A stretch of 64,000 nucleotides of DNA from NCBI GenBank assembly GCA_950106755.1, contig OX467082.1:19902001-19966000 (forward strand), given 5' to 3'. Shown here one piece after another: positions 35,176 through 46,083 of the stretch. The DNA is from Climacium dendroides (taxonomy: Eukaryota; Streptophyta; Bryopsida; Hypnales; Climaciaceae). Below the pieces are notes generated by a model. The model worked only from the letters and a program-made list of their open reading frames with translations, made no database searches and was not told the origin of the DNA. Position numbers and translations under genes: made by a program. Position 1 is the stretch's first letter, and each line of letters opens with the position of its first letter.

Positions 35176-37397
35176 TTATTCTTGGCAATATCGTGGCACC
35201 TCGTGCAAGGCACCCATATCTGCCCTTGCAAGCCTGCACACGATTGTGCAGCTACACCCATGATTATGGCTAGAGGATGCCATCTCCACAGCTCGATGGT
35301 CCCGTCCAATTGGAGCAAGGAGGCATACCATTGGCTGTGTGGATTTCAATAGTGTCTGTTGCAATTTGAACTCAAATGCCTCCCCCGTCTCCTTCGGCAA
35401 TGGAATCCTTGCCTCCTTAAGCAATGGAACTCCCGCCCCAAGTAGTGCCATTGTCTTCCATAGCCCAGCCTTTCCTTTAGCACCAATGAGACTCTTGGTC
35501 TGCATTCTTCCTCGCGCTTTCATTGTAGCCTACCGTGCCTTAGGACGCTCTCACTTGACCTTCTTCCGCCCTCTTTTTATTTGTTAGAGCACCTTCTCCA
35601 CCTGCTTGCAGACCTTCCTTGCTTCATGTTTTTTTTTCTTATACCTCTTTCTTGACTTATTCTCGTTTTCTAGCCACCACTATCCTCTTGGATGCCTTCT
35701 CTTCCATAGCTTCAATACACTCCTTCAAAGTCATTAGGATAGACTTTGTGTAATCAATGAGTGGCTTTGTTGATGCTTAGGGTCATTGTGTAGCGTTGAA
35801 TTTGCAGTAACAAAAATAGGTCTCTAGTTGTAAACATAGAAGGGTCTTCTTGCTCAAACTCGATGTTCATTGTATTTTGCTAGCTAGGGTTGTCCTCATC
35901 TGAGACAAAATATTATGCCCTTTGTGTCTTAGTTTTAGGTATGGTTGTACTAGTGCCTTCTCCTCTTGCTCCATCCATGTCATTTTCTTGATCAGATACA
36001 CTTTCTTCAAATGAATCTATGTAGCATTGGTTGGATTTTAGGTGGGTGTCCATGACAAATGTCTGCAATGGCCATATTCTAGTTGTAGTGAAGCCCTTCT
36101 TGAGTCCTATAGACACCCACTAAGCTAGTTGTTCTTTGCCTGCAACCTTGCCTTTGTTGTCCATTGTCCACTTATCTCTATATGATCAAAAGGCAATTTT
36201 GAATGGCTTGAAAATGTTGACATCTAATGGTTGTTGTTTGTGGTTTGTGTGGCTAGGTAAATTGATTATGTCCAGGCCTTCCATAGTAGCTTTTTTCACA
36301 ACTTCAAGTGTCATGTGTGATCCGTGTCCATCTGTAGTAAGAGATGTCTATTTTCCTCTAAGAGTTCATATGTATCTTGGAATAGTTTGATGAAGTACGT
36401 GATCCAAGTTAGAAATAAGAAAGAAGTCATCCACCCATTTTGTTGCATGGCAAAGACAACAAGTTCACATTCCACTACCTAATTTCTAAGCTTCTACTTA
36501 TCTTGGAATATATAAAATTTCGGAATGCATTGCCCATATGTGTTGATGCATGAGAAGATTGTCAAATGCTCCTTGTTGTTTGGTATTGTTGCATGAACAT
36601 ATTTGCTTCCATGTTGCACAAACACTAGAGTAGTGCCTCCACTCTTGCTTGCTTGTGCTCTTAACTCGTCTACATTTCAAATGTGAGATGGTGGATACTT
36701 GTGTCACTTGTATGCTTGTTGTAGGTTCTTGTAAAATGAAGCCACACTGCTTGCATTTAGTCCCCATGCACGCCCTTTCTTTAACCCTTGTGGACAGCTC
36801 AATGTGAGTTTAGGGTGGTCATTTTGGAATCAATACATCCATCCACATTTAGGGATGCCATCCTTAAAGGGCGTCCAACACTCTTGTGTAATTTCTAGCA
36901 CTTTCCTTCTCAAATCACTGACTGATATAGGATGTGCCACATCCTACATTTCATTAGGATAACTCTAGACTTGAAAAAAGCTTCCAGATCTACACCTTCC
37001 GCGGTGCAATTATAGGAATATATATATGTATGTATATATATATATATATATATAATGTGGCACTATTAGTGCCACATCAATACAACGTCAAATTGACTAA
37101 TTTTTTAATAATTTTTTTTTATTATTCTTGTACTTGCAGTGCCGGGTGCCAAAAATAAAAAATTGGTGGCCTTTTCAAGCCGTAAAATTTTTCTAATGCT
37201 AACATCTAATGCACAAGTATTGCTTCCTCATCCATTGTCAAAACGCCTTGTCTGCCCTTCTTTCTTTATACTGTTCTACCACATATATGGTCTTGCAAGG
37301 ATGAATTAGGTATTCTAAATTTCTTGGTTGCAATGGCTACCTTTGTATTGTCCTCCACAACAGCAATTGCAGTTGCAAATTGGTCGTTGTCTGACAT
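35176..37397 (-). pseudogene. Pogo/Tigger-like (CENP-B type) DDE transposase relic
   Basis: It begins with 'MSDNDQFATAIAVVEDNT', then 'FRIPNSSLQDHICGRTV', a psq-type DNA-binding start. After a broken stretch with TA repeats come 'ISVSDLRRKVLEITQECWTP' (about 36930) and 'RAWGLNASSVASFYKNLQQA'. The first catalytic Asp is in 'NVDELRAQASKSGG' (36668-36670), the second in 'QMDTDHT' (36326-36328, family LDGHGSH), and the third in 'QPLDVNIFKPFK' (36222-36224). A basic, Lys/Arg-rich tail follows. The glycine-rich LDGHGSH loop is lost, and several stops and shifts inactivate it. The protein would have been a nuclear cut-and-paste transposase. Family matching is from remembered consensus patterns. Confidence 0.78.
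37019..37054. repeat. TA/TG microsatellite
   Basis: A short alternating TA tract with two TG interruptions, inside the pogo relic, followed by a 9-bp-stem palindrome (37055-37077). Confidence 0.8.
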
Positions 37398-37399
37398 TC

Positions 37400-38260
37400 C
37401 TGTGCGACAACGGCGAGTTCCACGAGCTGGTTGTTGGAGTGCCTCAGCCGCTATGACAACTTGCCCACTTCTTGGCGAGATGCCTAGGACTTGGCTACTC
37501 CATCATATCTGTCCACACTAAGCCTTTTCGGGAGGGCTATTGACTTAAAGCACAACTTCGCTAGTAGAGGGTTGTTTAGTCCATGTAGCCTCTATTGTGT
37601 ACAGGGTGGGCCTATAATCCTGCCTAATGCAACTATTGGGGCCAACCAATACATGCGTTCTGTTGTTCTCTAGCTCCACCTCTGTTGTTGTGGCCATTTT
37701 CAAAATGCATTTCTACCTCTACACATTGCTCCTAGCCTATACAATGTTTCGCCATGTAATTTTGTTTGGTCGATGAAGTTTGTTCTTGGCTTCTGTAGTT
37801 GATTGGATCTCTAGCCTCGTATACCTTTGTATACATGCAATCTTGTCGCCCATGCCTAAAGGACACCATCACTCCAATCACAATACCCATGACTGTTTAT
37901 AATTCTTGTTGCCTAACTAATTGTCCTCCTCCAGCACGTCACTTTCGATTCTGCTGGGAATTGTGTTCTAAATCTTCTCGAAATTGCCTTTTTTTTTAAA
38001 TCAAACATTCAGCATGTCTACATTTGATTATCTCTCACTAACTTCACTTAACCTTGATCATGTATATCTCTGCGAATATGAAAAGCAATTGATGCAAGAC
38101 TGAACTACAGCTTCTATCATTCCTTTCTTTGCCATTGCTGCTACTAGAAGGTCCTATTAATGAATTTTCATTCACCTAGTACTCCCAATTGTATTCCTAA
38201 ACTTCTCCCCAATTAGTGCTAAAATCATAAGAAATTGCATGTTTAATTGTGGTAATTAAA
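37400..38260. other. GC-richer stretch upstream of the pogo transposase start
   Basis: Probably 5' sequence of the pogo-like element plus flank. Open frames on + (37491-37673, 37799-37999) have no recognised domain. On - the frame just upstream of MSDNDQF stays open for a while ('GTRRCRTG'), so the start could be further up. Confidence 0.35.
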
Positions 38261-38266
38261 CCTTAA

Positions 38267-38507
38267 CCCCTGAGCACCCTAGAGGCCAAAATGTGGCCTC
38301 TCCATTTTGAAAAACATTCTTGTTTGACTACTATAATCTTTTGAGTAGTACAGTCAAAGGATGTGTCCTTTTCTCCACACCTCTAGGTCTCTCTTGACTA
38401 CCAATCGGTATGGTTGGATTATGTGGATCTCTTCTTAGGAGAAAGCTTGAATGGATTGAAGTCAAGAAGGTCTGGATTTCATTGAATTTGCTTTGGGTAT
38501 TCATGGG
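38267..38507. mobile_element. Small TTAA-flanked element (241 bp)
   Basis: TTAA (38263-38266) then CCCCTGAGCACCC; the far end reads GGGTATTCATGGG then TTAA (38508-38511). The ends pair imperfectly (CCCcTGAgcACCC against CCCaTGAatACCC). No coding capacity. Confidence 0.6.
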
Positions 38508-38553
38508 TTAAGCCACCATGCTCAATACCCTAAACCAACGCCCCATCCCCCTT

Positions 38554-38793
38554 CTAATTTCTGCCATAATAACTTGAAGTTCTCATAATCCACCATACAA
38601 TGTACATATTACCAAAGCTCTTGGCTTTGAATTTTGTCACTACTTCCTTCCCATGCCCACCATTTTCTGGGACTTCCCAGTTGTGGGATTCCAAGAAACG
38701 TCCATAGGCGAAAGCGTAGGTCACACCCATGGTACCGTCTTTGTTTATGGGTGTGAAGACCACCTGTTGGAGAAGGTGGAGAAGGTGCTGGTG
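38554..38793 (-). pseudogene. Unrecognised coding-like fragment
   Basis: The frame contains 'VVFTPINKDGTMGVTYAFAY', 'GRFLESHNWEVPENGGHGKE' and 'KFKAKSFGNMYIVWWIM' and ends at a stop at 38554. It stays open upstream of the first GTG for several residues (HLLHLLQQ). A CAG lies just before that GTG, so a splice acceptor there is possible. The balanced composition and rich Trp/Gly/Asn content look like true protein, unlike most frames here. I cannot name the family. It is probably an exon or captured fragment of a cellular gene. Confidence 0.4.
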
Positions 38794-38799
38794 GTATCC

Positions 38800-39340
38800 A
38801 ACTGAAAGTTCTAGTGTCTAGACGCTCGATGTACTGTACAATTTCAGAAGCTTACTTTAGGTCCACCCAAACCAGGAGAACATGACGGACCCATTTCATT
38901 GCCAACTGAAAAACGTACAGCAGTAGGCCTAAGTTATTATTCAGTGGGGGGAGGGAGGTCCACCCACAACTCCACATGCTGAGGAGGAACGTTAGTCTAG
39001 TCTAGCTCCTCCCAACTGAAGATGCTCACCATATGTCTTCTGTCCTCACCTTGTTTCCACACGGCTAATCATCACATGGCTATTGGGCTCCTTGGGTCAC
39101 ACACACCCCAAGTCCACAACCAAAGTCGGACCGGACGGATGGACGGACCTTTTGAGAACTCAAGGCAGAACACTCGTCACCAGCACCAGCCGGCTTGGCT
39201 TCTGGTGGGCTACCCGCGCTACCTATGTGAGCCCTCGCAACGTCTGCGGAGTTCCACCTAATTTTTGTCGGAACGATGATCATAGTTGTGGTTGTTTAGC
39301 TATTGAAGTTAGGGTAGGGGTTTGTTGGGGGGCTTGATTG
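38800..39340. other. GC-richer patch, unrecognised
   Basis: Overlapping open frames on both strands at 39022-39337 reflect high GC and few stops. No domain is recognised. It may be linked to the coding-like fragment next to it. Confidence 0.3.
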
Positions 39341-39499
39341 GGAACACCGTAGGAATAAATTATGGAATTTGTACAAAGCGAAAACTAACTTCAAACCTAG
39401 GGTTCTGTGAGTAGAGGTTGTACAATTTTGTCAAGAACTTGTAGGGTTTGGTTTTAGAAATGGGTCAAAATTAGGATTTAAGTTATCTTGGCTTCTGAA

Positions 39500-39627
39500 C
39501 ACTAAAAGAAAACTATGTCACAATCAACAAAAGTTATTTGACAATTTTGTGTTTTGCGTTCACCGCAAGACAACTTTTAGGAATTGTTAGTTAGCTTTTG
39601 TTGACTAGACACAATTGTCTACTAGTG
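39500..39627. mobile_element. CACTA-type MITE, 128 bp
   Basis: It starts CACTAAAAGAAAAC and ends TTGTCTACTAGTG. The arms share 'tcaacaaaagc' and its complement. Flanking triplets are GAA (39497-39499) and AAA (39628-39630), a 3-bp target duplication with one change. Confidence 0.65.
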
Positions 39628-39630
39628 AAA

Positions 39631-41192
39631 GGATTGAAGGTTCATTCAATGGACATTTGAAAACGCATGTAGATTCCTACAAAGTCAAATTTGGTTGAAT
39701 GTTCATGAGATTTTGACACAAAGTGTGCACATATACCCCTTTAGTGGATTTGTATTTCCGATCAGATGTATGGATTAAAAGTTGGGTTGCTTGGAAAACT
39801 TTGGGCAATTTGGACAAATTGGGCGTACTTTGCTAAAACCCTCATCAATTTTTGAAATTTGGCATGTATATAACTAATGAAATATAGTAGAAAATTGTCT
39901 AAAAAAATTATTTCTCAAATCACTTTCTATAGCTAGAGTCAAACTTTGTTAGCTAGGGTAGAGTGGTTTCAAGAAGAAAAAAATTCTTTTAACCTTAAGC
40001 CCTATCATCTTGCAATATGTGAAGTTAAAGTTCTTGAAATTTTTCCTACATATTCCAAATGTTTGTTTCTAAATTTTTACTATTTTCATTTCAAATAAAA
40101 AATTTCCTCATTGCACAAAAAATCGTCAAAAAAATGACTACTATATTGCCACTTCATTTAACCTTCTTGCACTACAAGGTACTTGAGAGTAAATCTAGAC
40201 TCCATATTTGCTTTTGAAATTTACTCATAAATGTACCTATCAAGATTAAGACCTCAATGGTAGAGAAACTCAAATTTATCAAGAGCAAAAATTTGATTCC
40301 AAGAGGGCTCAAAGTTTGCTCAACTTGTTTCATAGGAATAAAAAAAAAAGAGGTTTTTTGCATTGCAAATGCTATAATCTTCAATCTACATTGACAAAAA
40401 AAAATTCAACGCATTTTCCTAGTAGTTTAATATACTTTCATATGGTTGAGGTTAAAAAAAAGTTTTCATTTTCAATTTTGGGCAATTCAACAAAAAAATG
40501 ACATTTTTTGACAAGTTGTCTTGGAAAACACCCCTAGTCCTCTAGGAATTCAATTATAATTTATAATAAACAATTGAAAAAGAATTTTAGACCTTGTCAT
40601 ATGATGTGGTAAAAATTAGAATGTAATTGTTATTTTGACCACCCTTTTGAATGTACCTACCTCATCAACGATCATGATAAGTGTTACATTCAATGCATCT
40701 TCAATTCATAAATAGGAGACACTTTTAGAGGTAGTAAATAGTCCATTTTTTAATATTTAATATTCAATCCTACATATCAATAGCAATTTATAAAACAACA
40801 TGTCATGACAACATCATGTTCTTTCCACAATCTAATTAAAGTCCTATACTTGTGGATGTTAGATAAATTAGAAATAAAATTATTTTTAACTATAAAATCT
40901 AGTACTAGGTTAGTAGAAGAATGTATGGAAGAAAATTTTAAAACTTTGACATTGTAGATTGCAAGATATTTGCATCTAAAGTAGAGAAAATTAGTTTATT
41001 TGCATTGTGCTTGACTAGATTTTTTTATGTATTAGTCTTCTTAACTAAATTTTTTTTATTACTCATTTTGAATTTCTGATTTTTTATGTTGAAGAATTGA
41101 GTTGAGAGTCTAGGACAAAAAATAAAAATAAAAACACTTGTGCCACATTTAACTATTTATGAACTATTAAGTGAGTTCTGGACAAAACTTTT
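39631..41192. other. Gene-free AT-rich stretch
   Basis: Decayed repeat sequence, with some blocks recalling family E. No coding domain or clear element end. Confidence 0.35.
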
Positions 41193-41194
41193 GA

Positions 41195-41310
41195 AGATCT
41201 TTGGATAATAACATTTTGAGATCTTTGGATAATAACATTTTGAGATCTTTGGATGTTTGTATAGATCTTTGGATGTATTGTATTGATCTCCCGATGTTTT
41301 GCATAGATCT
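41195..41310. repeat. 24-bp tandem repeat
   Basis: Two exact units of 'agatctttggataataacat' plus 'tttg' are followed by four decaying units that keep 'agatct' or 'gatct'. The open frame across it (41201-41404) is a by-product. Confidence 0.8.
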
Positions 41311-41739
41311 CATGATTTTGCATTGTCTCCATTTGACTATTTTTTTTCTATTATTAATTCTAGACCCTTCAAAAGCCCAAAAATACTTAAATGCATCATT
41401 TTAAATTTTCACTCATTAAATTTTTTTAAAGTAAAAGTAGGTTCATGATTAAAGGAAAAACTAAACCGTTAATATTTGACTAAGATGGAATTGAAACACA
41501 TTAATCTCAAGAATGAGATTGTTCTAGAAAGAGACTTTAACCTTGTGAAACTTTTATTAAATTGTGAAAATTGAGTTCAGAAATGAATCCTAAAAGTAAT
41601 TTTTTTAAGAAGATGCTCTTATTGCCTGAAAAATAAGATTGTCCATAACTTTCACATAACAATTCAAATGAAATAAATCAAAGCTTCAATGTACATATTA
41701 AAAAAATAATATGAGAAATAATTTATTTTTAAAAAATTT

Positions 41740-41949
41740 GCTTGCTAAACTAAAATTTGGGCTTATTGTACCATAATATTTGATCCTAGACACCAATTGG
41801 AAAAAAATTATATTCCTAAAAATCTAAGGTGTAATTATAATTATATCTTTAAAAAAAATTTAGAAAGTCACAACAAATTTTGAGACCATAGAAGCCTACC
41901 CAAAATCCATTTTGTCACTTGAGGGACAATGGGACTTGAGATTTAGGGG
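41740..41949. repeat. Family F repeat with a degenerate TTAA-type end
   Basis: Matches 13545-13754 and 1-190. It ends ATTTAGGGG but is followed by TTAC, so the target site has mutated. Confidence 0.5.
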
Positions 41950-42055
41950 TTACACAATGTTTTTCTTCTTCCCACTATCACCTCAAAATTGGTAGGCAAC
42001 GCCCTAGCTCTCTTGGTAGACATGCCCTCCCTCCGAAAATCAACAGCCATAGATT

Positions 42056-43736
42056 AGGGCCGGTTTAGACTATAGTCAAGAAGTGCACCGGTCAAGAATT
42101 CTAGGAAAATAGAGCAATATGATTGAAGCAAATCTTGTTCTTGATCGGAGTGGGTTTACACTACGGCCAACTCTTGTCAGGTGGACAACTTCAAGCATGG
42201 ATGAAAAAATGACATGGCATCCTAGGTGGCAACACTTTTTGTAAGAATTCTTGACGAGAGGCCTAGCTTCTTGTCCAGCCTCAAACCCTCGGACAAGAAA
42301 TTGGGCTTCTGGTTAAAAACTACTTTCAATAAAATATTGTTTTTTCTGTGCAAATCGCAATGCCGTTGCAACTCTCCGCTTGTTAGAAATTCAAGTATTC
42401 CAAACAATTCCTCTCTCTCAATTAGTATAGCTCTTCACAAATCTTCAATTCTCCAAAGTGATCTTGGTGAGTTCAGAAATTTGTGTACATTCCTAATTAG
42501 TTTAGTGTTTGGAAGAAATTAGGTGTTTTGAATTACTGTAAACTTTGGCGTCTTGTACCTTTGTCATTCAAGGTCCAAATGCTATGAGACTTGTTTTGAA
42601 AGTTGAGGAATTTTGTCTAGTTTTTGTGGTACAAATTTCATAGACATTGAAGAAGAATTGAGTTACTAAATAGTGTTTGAGTACAAGAAGATTCAATGGA
42701 AGGGGAGGTGAAAGTAACCTCAAGGTCTTTGAACTTCGGCGTCTTGTATCTTTGTCATGCAAGGTCCAAATGCTATGAGACTTGTTTTGAAAGTTGCAAA
42801 ATTTTGTCTAGTTTTTGTGATCCAAATTTCATAGATATTGAGCAAGAATAGAATGACTGATTGATGTTTTTGTACAAGGAGGTTCACTTCAAGAAGAGGT
42901 GAAGGTAATTTCAGGGTTTTGCATTTTTGGTGTCTTGGATCTTTCTGTGTTGGAAGGTCTAATTTCAACTAAATTTGTTGGGAAGTTCCGCATGTATATT
43001 TAATTTTCAAATTGTTAATAATGTGATGGTGTTCGGTGTATTTCAGAGTTGCTATTTCGTCTCTTTTTGAGATGGCAAGTTTCTTGTAGCTCCCTTTCAC
43101 TTGCAACCAAGATGAAGACTATGTGGGTAGTGAAAAAAATTTCAGCCCTGCTACTCAAAGTGAGAGTACTTTCAAGCCTTACTTTCAAGAGCCTTCTTCA
43201 AATTTCACTCGATGTTTATGAATTTTGAAACAAGAAAACTAGATATGAGTATGCAACTTTTCCAATAAATTTTGTTGGAATTAGACCTTGTAAGGACATG
43301 CAAAACATCAAAGTTTATCATAATTCAACAATGCTCATTTATTTTCAAAAAATAAATTGACTATTAATGCATACAAATTTTGAGATTCACCAAAACCACT
43401 TGGAAAAAATAAGAACTCGTAAAAAATAGCGCAAAACAAAATAAATACCTCTCCCAAGAGTACAAATTGTTACAAGAAGAATTCAAACATTGGAATTTCT
43501 TAACCGCCTTCAATTTTCTTGGAGGTGAAGTTCACCAGTAGACTTCACTTAATGAAGTTGGCCGAAAGACTTCTCCGGATGGTGTTTAGACTACGACCGG
43601 TCAAGACTTCTTCACATATTATTTTATCATTTTTTCTTCTTGTCCAACATTCCACCGGTTGCTTCAAATAGTCATTTCTTGGCCAAGACTTCTTGACCAA
43701 CCGGTACACTTCTTGACTGTAGTCTAAATTGGCCCT
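42056..43736. mobile_element. 1.68-kb TIR element, non-autonomous
   Basis: The ends are AGGGCCGGTTTAGACTATAG and the complement of AGGGCCAATTTAGACTACAG, continuing through 'TCAAGAAGTG-ACCGG' for about 36 bp. TAGATT flanks both sides (42050-42055 and 43737-43742). Repeated 'ccggtcaagaa' and 'cttcttgaccgg' motifs lie in the subterminal zones. No transposase is readable. An extended 8-bp duplication with changed outer bases would suit hAT, but the superfamily is open. Confidence 0.75.
42540..42990. repeat. About 190-bp tandem repeat
   Basis: Unit 1 starts near 42540 and unit 2 near 42731 ('ggcgtcttgtatctttgtca', 'caaatgctatgagacttg', 'tttgtctagtttttgtg'). A partial third starts near 42921. Related units lie in the TTAA element at 2285-3248. 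The antisense frames at 42568-42968 mirror one another because of the repeat. Confidence 0.8.
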
Positions 43737-43742
43737 TAGATT

Positions 43743-44116
43743 CTAAATAAAAGTGACCCTTCTCCCCTACCATTGATCTCCAATGAAAAAGAAAACATGT
43801 TGCCATTGATCCACTTAAAAAAAGAAACCATTGCTGCTGTAGGATTACAAGCTAGGGTTACAGACTACAAAACTTCGATGTCTGAGTACAGAGCGAGGTG
43901 ATAGCATGGTGTTTTGAGAGTGCGTTGGGGTGTTTCAAGAGTCCATCTAATTTCAGCTTTGTAGTTAGATAAATTTGTGGTGTTTTGTATAGAGCAATGT
44001 CCAAGGAGGAGGGCATTTTGGAAAAAAAGGGTCAATGAGGAGGACAGAGCCCAACAAGGAGACACTTTTTTTTCCTGAAATGCATGACAACAAGAGGCAT
44101 TGGTCAACATAAACTA
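43743..44116. other. Gene-free stretch
   Basis: No element ends or domain seen. The antisense frame 43865-44110 is unassigned. Confidence 0.3.
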
Positions 44117-44396
44117 CACTAAAATTGGTAAATAGTGTTGGCTACACTAATTGCCAACAATAACACTAATTGTAATTTGCAAGGTTAGTGTTAGAACATT
44201 ATTTACCATTCTAACGCTATTTTAGTTCTATAGTAAAATTTGGTCATTTCAACATTTCTACGAGAATGCATTTAGTATTAGATGGGAATCAAATATAAAA
44301 CAAACACTATTTACATATAAGTTGAAAAATAGTGTTAGGGATAAAAAACAGGGAACAACACTAATTATCACCCAACACTATTTACCAATTTTAGTG
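44117..44396. mobile_element. 280-bp MITE with 26-bp terminal repeats
   Basis: The first 26 bp (CACTAAAATTGGTAAATAGT and on) are the exact complement of the last 26. TA flanks both sides (44115-44116 and 44397-44398). The CACTA start could suggest the CACTA superfamily, but the TA flank and absence of a matching triplet suit a TA-inserting element better. Confidence 0.7.
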
Positions 44397-45670
44397 TACT
44401 GCCCAGAAACTACAATTGAATGAAGAATGGATCCAAGATGAAAGTCATGGATGAAAAATCTGTAATTCACAATTACGCATGAAAACCCATGTTATCATGG
44501 GATTGTCCCAAGTAACCTGCCTACAAAATGAGTAGGAGGTTTGTTGTTGTTGGTTTACGGTGCTAGACCATGGTGTTTCGGTGTTGGAGCATGGTGTTTT
44601 GGTGTTGTAGCATGGTGTTTCGGTGTTGTCATTATCATTTCTTAGAAATCCAAGGCTTACATGTCAAGGAGCAGATGGGGAGGAGATTGTTCATTGCTTT
44701 TGTTTGTATTAGCTTGTGTTGCGCTATGCAGACATTTTTGTTTCTGATTTGTATTGGGGTTGTTGTTATGTTTAGAGGAATAGGTTAGAACTACAGAGAT
44801 CACACACATTTTGGAGGTAAGCTACAGATATTTTAGGGTTCATTACAGTTGGTACTTGTCCCTTACACCAACTATTTTAATGCTCTCCATTTGTTTTGGA
44901 ATGAATATGTGTGATCTGCATCTGCATTTGTTGCTTGGCGTCTCCATCATTTGACAAGTAGAGTTTATCCCCATTCTAATTTCTGTAATTGCCAGTGGTG
45001 CTCTACTTCTAGGTTTAGGGTTTAGAGTTTCGCTGTCAAGTAGGGTTTAATTTTCAGTAGTTGTAATTGAGGAGGTGGTTGGATGGAAAATGGAAAACTT
45101 CCTTGTTTTTTTCCCAACATACTGTGTACTCCTTCAGTGCGACATTAAGTGATTTGCCACAGATAGTTGGTGTGGAAGATGTTTACAGCGGGTTTGTTTA
45201 TTAAATTTCTACACAGATTAGGGAAGCTGTGAAGATTTATAATTGAAGATTTAGGGCTGAATAGAACTATAGGCTATGGGTTTTCGTAAATTCTTGTGGC
45301 AAATTTTTCTGAATAAAAATTTTGAAGTTCTTTTATAGGAAAGACCACACCTGTATACTTTTGAGAATTTTTTTTAATGTAAATGTTTTACATTCAATGG
45401 AAAAATGACACATCCACCCCTTTCAAAATCTGTAAAAAAAAGTTTTGCATATGATGGGAAAATGACATGTGTATCCCTTTTGTAATTCATATATGGTTCG
45501 CACTATTTTGACGTGGTTTGTCACTATTTGTTCAAAAGAGGCACTAACTGCCATACTACAACCTAGTGCCTAAAGGAGCTTAATTAAGTATATGTTTAAT
45601 ATAAATATTTCTAAATTTATACTTGAATAAATTCTTCTAGAAAAATCTAACTCCAAATTTGAAGACAATC
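44397..45670. other. Gene-free stretch
   Basis: Small local repeats only ('catggtgtttcggtgttg' near 44570-44625; paired 'aaaatgacac/t' blocks at 45400-45480). No recognised gene. The frame 44570-44788 has a hydrophobic, cysteine-rich look but starts in a simple repeat. Confidence 0.35.
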
Positions 45671-45671
45671 A

Positions 45672-46081
45672 AGGTAATATGCTCTAAAAGCGACCATTTA
45701 AGGGTTGGTTCCCCTTTTCCAAAGGTTTCCATGAATAGAAATATTTTTTGATCATTTTTCAAAGAAAGAAAAATAGATGCAAAACATTTTTACAAGTGGT
45801 TTCATATTTTTTGAATCATTTTTGAATTACTTATGAATTTTAAAAAAAAATTGTTGTAGGCACCTATTTGTGACCCTAGGTCTTCCAAAATCCAACCACT
45901 TGCAACTTCTAAAGTGATTTGAGTAAATGAAGGCCAACAATTGGCTCTTGCAATAAATAATGCTTTTCTCTTAATTCTCTCAATGGCTTAACAGGTCCAT
46001 TTAAGGACCACCTACTATTTATTTCAAACCTAAATATAGGGGCGATTTGAAGAGGCCGCTCGCTTTTAGAGTAGACTACCT
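45672..46081 (+). mobile_element. MITE family B, copy 2 (410 bp)
   Basis: The ends are AGGTAATATGCTCTAAAAGC and CGCTTTTAGAGTAGACTACCT, flanked by CA (45670-45671) and TA (46082-46083), consistent with a TA target with one mutation. This is the best preserved reference for the family. It has no coding capacity. Confidence 0.82.
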
Positions 46082-46083
46082 TA

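Noticed and set aside
35176..35587. Overlapping open frames on both strands as separate genes
   Set aside because: The minus frame fits the basic tail of the pogo-like transposase; the plus frames are its shadows.
42222..42522. Open frames on both strands as a gene pair
   Set aside because: They mirror each other across the left part of a TIR element and have no known domain.
44570..44788. Short hydrophobic cysteine-rich ORF as a secreted peptide
   Set aside because: Its first third is a 'catggtgttt' simple repeat and the rest has no recognisable signal or family.
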